From positions 5,828,001 through 5,892,000 of the forward strand of contig NZ_CP138200.1 of the NCBI RefSeq assembly GCF_050859025.1: a stretch of DNA of 64,000 bases. Reading direction: 5' to 3'. Positions 61,282 to 64,000 of this stretch are shown here, piece after piece. The first letter of the stretch is position 1. Every line of letters begins with the position of its first letter. A program made the translations under genes and the position numbers. The DNA is from Wukongibacter sp050859025. GTDB taxonomy: Bacteria; Bacillota; Clostridia; Peptostreptococcales; Caminicellaceae. The notes under the pieces were generated by a model, which had not been told where the DNA came from, made no database searches, and worked only from the letters and a program-made list of their open reading frames with translations.

Positions 61282-62256
61282 TTAATCTTCCAATCCTCTT
61301 TTATATATTTTTACCATTAATTCCTCAGTAGCATTTGGATCATGGATATAATATGATGCTCCTTTAGTATTAGATGCCTTACCAGGAAGTCTATATGTTT
61401 CGATATCGTCAGTTGAAATTCCTATGGCACTTTTAGCATAATATATTATATCATCTAACTCCATATTTGTTTTAACAAATTTAAAGGCTGTATTGGCAAC
61501 CGCTGGCAATCTAAAACTCAAAGCCTTCTTTGCAGCCGCCTTAAGAAATTGCTGTTGACGCTTTATTCTTCCTAGATCACCTTCTGAATGACTTCCATCG
61601 TTATTTTGTCTATGTCTTAAGAATTTAACGGAATCCTTCCCGTTTAATACTCTAGTCCCCTTTTTAAGATCAATACGAAGTGGGGGATTGTCATAACGAT
61701 CAGTATAATCCATATCAAATGGTATTGTAACCTTAACACCACCAAGTGAGTCAACTATCTGTTCTACCCCTTTATATGATAGGGTCACATAATGATGTAT
61801 CGGTACCTTTAAAACATTTGATGCAACCTGCATAACGCCTTCGGGTCCACCGCCCTTAGATTTACTATGACCGTATACAGCGTTTATCTTTTTCTGATCT
61901 AAAGCATCATAGCCCTTTATATGGTAGTATGTATCTCTAGGTATAGAGACCAAATCTACTTTTTTATCCTTTGGATCAAAGCTCGCTAAAACTATAGTAT
62001 CTGTTCTAGTTCCTTCTAGCCCCATTAACAATACATTTATTCTTTTACTTTTTTCTACTAATTGCTCAAGCTCTGATTTTTCCTTCACTTCTTTTCCTTC
62101 TGGTCCAGGGGAAACTACTATATCATCAGGTTGTATTGGTTCAACCTCAGGATCATTAGATTCGCCAGACATTTTTAGAAATGCCAGTACTCCACCACCT
62201 AACAGTAAAGTAAAACATACAAAAGCAATAACAAATACCTTCAAAAAAGATTTCAT
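61282..62256 (-). CDS. LytR-CpsA-Psr (LCP) family cell wall glycopolymer ligase
   Basis: About 324 residues: signal-anchor helix (about 4-24), a linker rich in Pro and Glu, and an extracellular LCP domain (about 75-290). Motifs are VLLMGLEGTRTDTIVLASF, VSIPRDTYYHI, DSLGGVKVTIPFDMDYTD and FLRHRQNNDGSHSEGDLGRIKRQQQFL, covering the conserved Asp and Arg residues that bind the polyprenyl-pyrophosphate substrate. The family transfers teichoic-acid-like polymers to peptidoglycan. ATG 62256 has GGAAGGTG upstream; the frame extends slightly further. Confidence 0.92.
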   Translation of the reverse strand: MKSFLKVFVIAFVCFTLLLGGGVLAFLKMSGESNDPEVEPIQPDDIVVSPGPEGKEVKEKSELEQLVEKSKRINVLLMGLEGTRTDTIVLASFDPKDKKVDLVSIPRDTYYHIKGYDALDQKKINAVYGHSKSKGGGPEGVMQVASNVLKVPIHHYVTLSYKGVEQIVDSLGGVKVTIPFDMDYTDRYDNPPLRIDLKKGTRVLNGKDSVKFLRHRQNNDGSHSEGDLGRIKRQQQFLKAAAKKALSFRLPAVANTAFKFVKTNMELDDIIYYAKSAIGISTDDIETYRLPGKASNTKGASYYIHDPNATEELMVKIYKRGLED

Positions 62257-62454
62257 AAAATTCACCTTCCACAACAAATATTCCTATAAAACAAAGTCTT
62301 TTATAAATATCCTCAAAATGGACTTTGCCTATAAATATAACAAAAATTGTATTTATCAACATTTTTAAGAAGTTTATAATTCGACATATTTTATATATAC
62401 CAAATATTATTTTATCATATATTTAATTTATTTTGATAATTAATTTTTCATTAC

Positions 62455-62498
62455 AAAAAATTAACAGGGGACAGGCTAAAAATCTTATCCTCTGTTAA
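62455..62498 (-). terminator. Terminator after the small membrane protein gene
   Basis: The stem TTAACAGGGGA / TCCTCTGTTAA (one wobble) closes a 16-nt loop and is followed by TTTTTTG on the minus strand. Confidence 0.75.
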
Positions 62499-62564
62499 TG
62501 ACTACTCAAAAACTACTTATGATATTACATATTATTTAATTACATAATAATACCCATCTCGAAA

Positions 62565-62888
62565 TTAATGCATAAGGGCCTCTAAAGTAAATCCTATTAT
62601 TACCATGATCGCAGCCATTAGGGCCGGTCCAATTCCTTCTCCACCACGCATTGGATCTTCAAATTTGTCTTTGGCTTCCCTTACAAAATATTCTTTTCTT
62701 ATCTTTGGGGTTCCTACCAATAAAACAACCGCAATAATCATAGATACTAATCCTGCCCCTAGAACTGCTATATAAGCACCTTTAAGAAGCTCCCACCCTT
62801 TAAAGAGAGAAAAAGCCCCACCAATCGCTGCAAATATAAGTGAATAAATTAGTCCTTTAAAAACATAGGTCAATAAATTTTTTATCAA
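62565..62888 (-). CDS. Small three-helix membrane protein of unknown function
   Basis: 107 residues with three predicted membrane helices (about 9-28, 38-60, 88-105) and a charged loop, KIRKEYFVREAKDKFEDPMRGGEG. The Gly-rich helices resemble generic inner-membrane proteins of Clostridia, but no family is certain. TTG start after GGGAGAGG. It has its own terminators on both sides and so is probably a single-gene transcript. Confidence 0.7.
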   Translation of the reverse strand: MIKNLLTYVFKGLIYSLIFAAIGGAFSLFKGWELLKGAYIAVLGAGLVSMIIAVVLLVGTPKIRKEYFVREAKDKFEDPMRGGEGIGPALMAAIMVIIGFTLEALMH

Positions 62889-62935
62889 AACAACCTCTCC
62901 CTCTATTAATTTCTATATTATATTTTTACAAAAAA

Positions 62936-62970
62936 GAAGGGAAACTGTCAAATTTGCAGTTTCCCTCCTT
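62936..62970 (-). terminator. Terminator between the aspartate kinase and the small membrane protein
   Basis: The stem GGGAAACTG / CAGTTTCCC with an 8-nt loop lies about 355 bp downstream of the aspartate kinase stop and 48 bp upstream of the membrane protein start. The minus-strand 3' side is TTCTTTTTTG. Confidence 0.8.
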
Positions 62971-63324
62971 TAATATATATTCATATGGGGGTATGAATAT
63001 CAAATTAAAGAAATCTATGTACAATGAATTTATAAATCTTCCTTTGCTCTCTCCAAAAACTAGCATTTTACTAATATTCAGGACTCAAATTCATCAGATT
63101 TATCACATTGTATGACTCTATAGATTTCCGAAAATTGCATGTATTGATTAAAGTCTTTACTTAAAATCCATACAAAAACAATTCCCTTAATTTTATTATA
63201 AATGATTTCATGGCTTTTAGCATTATAATAATCAAACTTTTATTAAGGAAATTTATGCAATTTTCTAATTTTCTTAATAATTATCTTTAATTTATATCAA
63301 AAATATACAATTGTTAATCATTTT
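62971..63324. other. Intergenic region downstream of aspartate kinase
   Basis: About 350 AT-rich bases with no gene. Scattered words (CTCTATAGATTTCC, TGATTAAAGTCTTTACTTAAAA) resemble R1 arms, so a badly decayed R1 copy may be present near 63110-63170. Confidence 0.35.
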
Positions 63325-64000
63325 TTACAAATTAAATTCCTTTGCTACAGCTATAACTGCTTTTTCTTTGTCACTAGTGTTTATAGTGTATGATATTCTT
63401 ATTTCCGATGTTGTTACTTGCTTAAATTCAATATTATTATCTGCAAATATCTTAAACATCTTGGCTGCGACTCCTGATTGACTTTTCATTCCTATCCCAA
63501 CAACTGATAGCTTTGTTATCTCTTCTTCAACATCTATTTCAATACCTTTTAATTTACACTTTACATCTTCCAATACCTTATCAATTATAAATTTATCGCT
63601 TTGAGGTGCAGTAAAAGAAATATTTATATATCCATGCGATGGTGCCGTTTGACTTATCATATCAACATTTATGTCATTTGAAGCTAAGCTCTGAAATATC
63701 ATAGATATATTATTTACTGCATAAGGAACATGGTTTATAGTTATCATTATATCATCATCACTGACAGATAATCCAGTGATAACTTTACTCTCCATAGATT
63801 CATCAAACTCCTTTATATATGTTCCCGGCCATTCTTCAGTACTTAAAGCAACGTATATAGGAACATTAAATCTTTGTGCAATTTCTATTGATCTAGTCTC
63901 CATGACACCTGAACCAAGACTTGCCATCTCCACCATTTCTTCATAACAGATGTAATCCAGCTTTTTAGCAGTTGAAAAAATTCTAGGATCTACTGTGTAA
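63325..64000 (-). CDS. Aspartate kinase, C-terminal part (runs off window)
   Basis: The frame is open to the right edge, where it reads YTVDPRIFSTAKKLDYICYEEMVEMAS, the end of the kinase domain. The rest holds two ACT-type domains: LSTEEWPGTYIKEF through GLSVSDDDIMITINHVP, then ITKLSVVGIGMKSQSGVAAKMF. The enzyme phosphorylates aspartate at the head of the Lys/Thr/Met/diaminopimelate pathway; the ACT pair usually senses lysine and/or threonine. The internal Met at 63936 is not the true start. N-terminus lies beyond the window. Confidence 0.93.
   Translation of the reverse strand, partial: YTVDPRIFSTAKKLDYICYEEMVEMASLGSGVMETRSIEIAQRFNVPIYVALSTEEWPGTYIKEFDESMESKVITGLSVSDDDIMITINHVPYAVNNISMIFQSLASNDINVDMISQTAPSHGYINISFTAPQSDKFIIDKVLEDVKCKLKGIEIDVEEEITKLSVVGIGMKSQSGVAAKMFKIFADNNIEFKQVTTSEIRISYTINTSDKEKAVIAVAKEFNL

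Noticed and set aside
62971..63324. Lysine riboswitch near the aspartate kinase
   Set aside because: This region is downstream of the gene, not its leader; the true leader lies beyond the right edge of the window.
1..64000. CRISPR array
   Set aside because: No regularly spaced identical repeats were found; the repeats seen are dispersed palindromes of unequal spacing, and no cas gene is present.

Overview
The window is AT-rich DNA from an endospore-forming, anaerobic-type Firmicute (class Clostridia). Evidence is spoIIE, spoVB, spoVT, spoVG, yabP, yabQ, a two-subunit [4Fe-4S] fumarase, strong GGAGG ribosome binding sites and frequent TTG/GTG starts. Almost every gene is on the minus strand; only murC (56.7-58.1 kb) is on the plus strand. 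An Alkaliphilus/Clostridium-like host is an inference.

Layout, left to right. 1-4 kb: start of a membrane protein, then malic enzyme, fumarase beta and alpha, and a FlK-like thioesterase, with two leader-like RNA candidates. 4-15.5 kb: ftsH, tilS, a membrane-anchored kinase, a vWA protein, tldE/tldD and spoIIE with a Spo0A-type promoter. 15.7-16.5 kb: five tRNAs (Leu, Met, Val, Asp, Thr in transcription order). 16.5-31.2 kb: the conserved ppx / S1 / divIC / yabQ / yabP / S4 / hup / mazG / spoVB / spoVT / prsA / mfd / pth block. 51.8-64 kb: prs, glmU, spoVG, purR, murC, a ClC protein, an LCP-family protein, two unknown proteins and the end of an aspartate kinase.

The striking part is 32-49 kb. 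A compact PKS/NRPS cluster, with a dipeptidase gene and a chemoreceptor gene beside it, separates prs from pth, which are close together in many Clostridia. In transcription order it encodes 3-hydroxyacyl-CoA dehydrogenase, free ACP, acyl-CoA dehydrogenase and an FkbH-like protein (a hydroxymalonyl-ACP set without O-methyltransferase); a discrete acyltransferase; an ACP-aminotransferase-C-A-PCP megasynthase; a KS with a degenerate acyltransferase; a MATE exporter; a type II thioesterase; and then a PepD-like metallodipeptidase. The simplest reading is that the KS condenses an unidentified starter with hydroxymalonyl, the aminotransferase converts the beta-ketone to an amine, and the C-A-PCP part joins the resulting alpha-hydroxy-beta-amino acid to an amino acid, tentatively a branched aliphatic one. 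That is the architecture of bestatin/microginin-type aminopeptidase inhibitors, so the adjacent dipeptidase could be a target or resistance gene. This is a prediction from domain logic only.

Intergenic regions are rich in repeats. Three families of AT-rich, mostly palindromic elements are visible (R1 about 100 bp, at least seven copies; R2 about 105 bp, three copies; R3 about 60-80 bp, three copies), plus a complex hairpin element flanked by 19-bp direct repeats upstream of murC. No transposase, CRISPR array or rRNA gene was seen.
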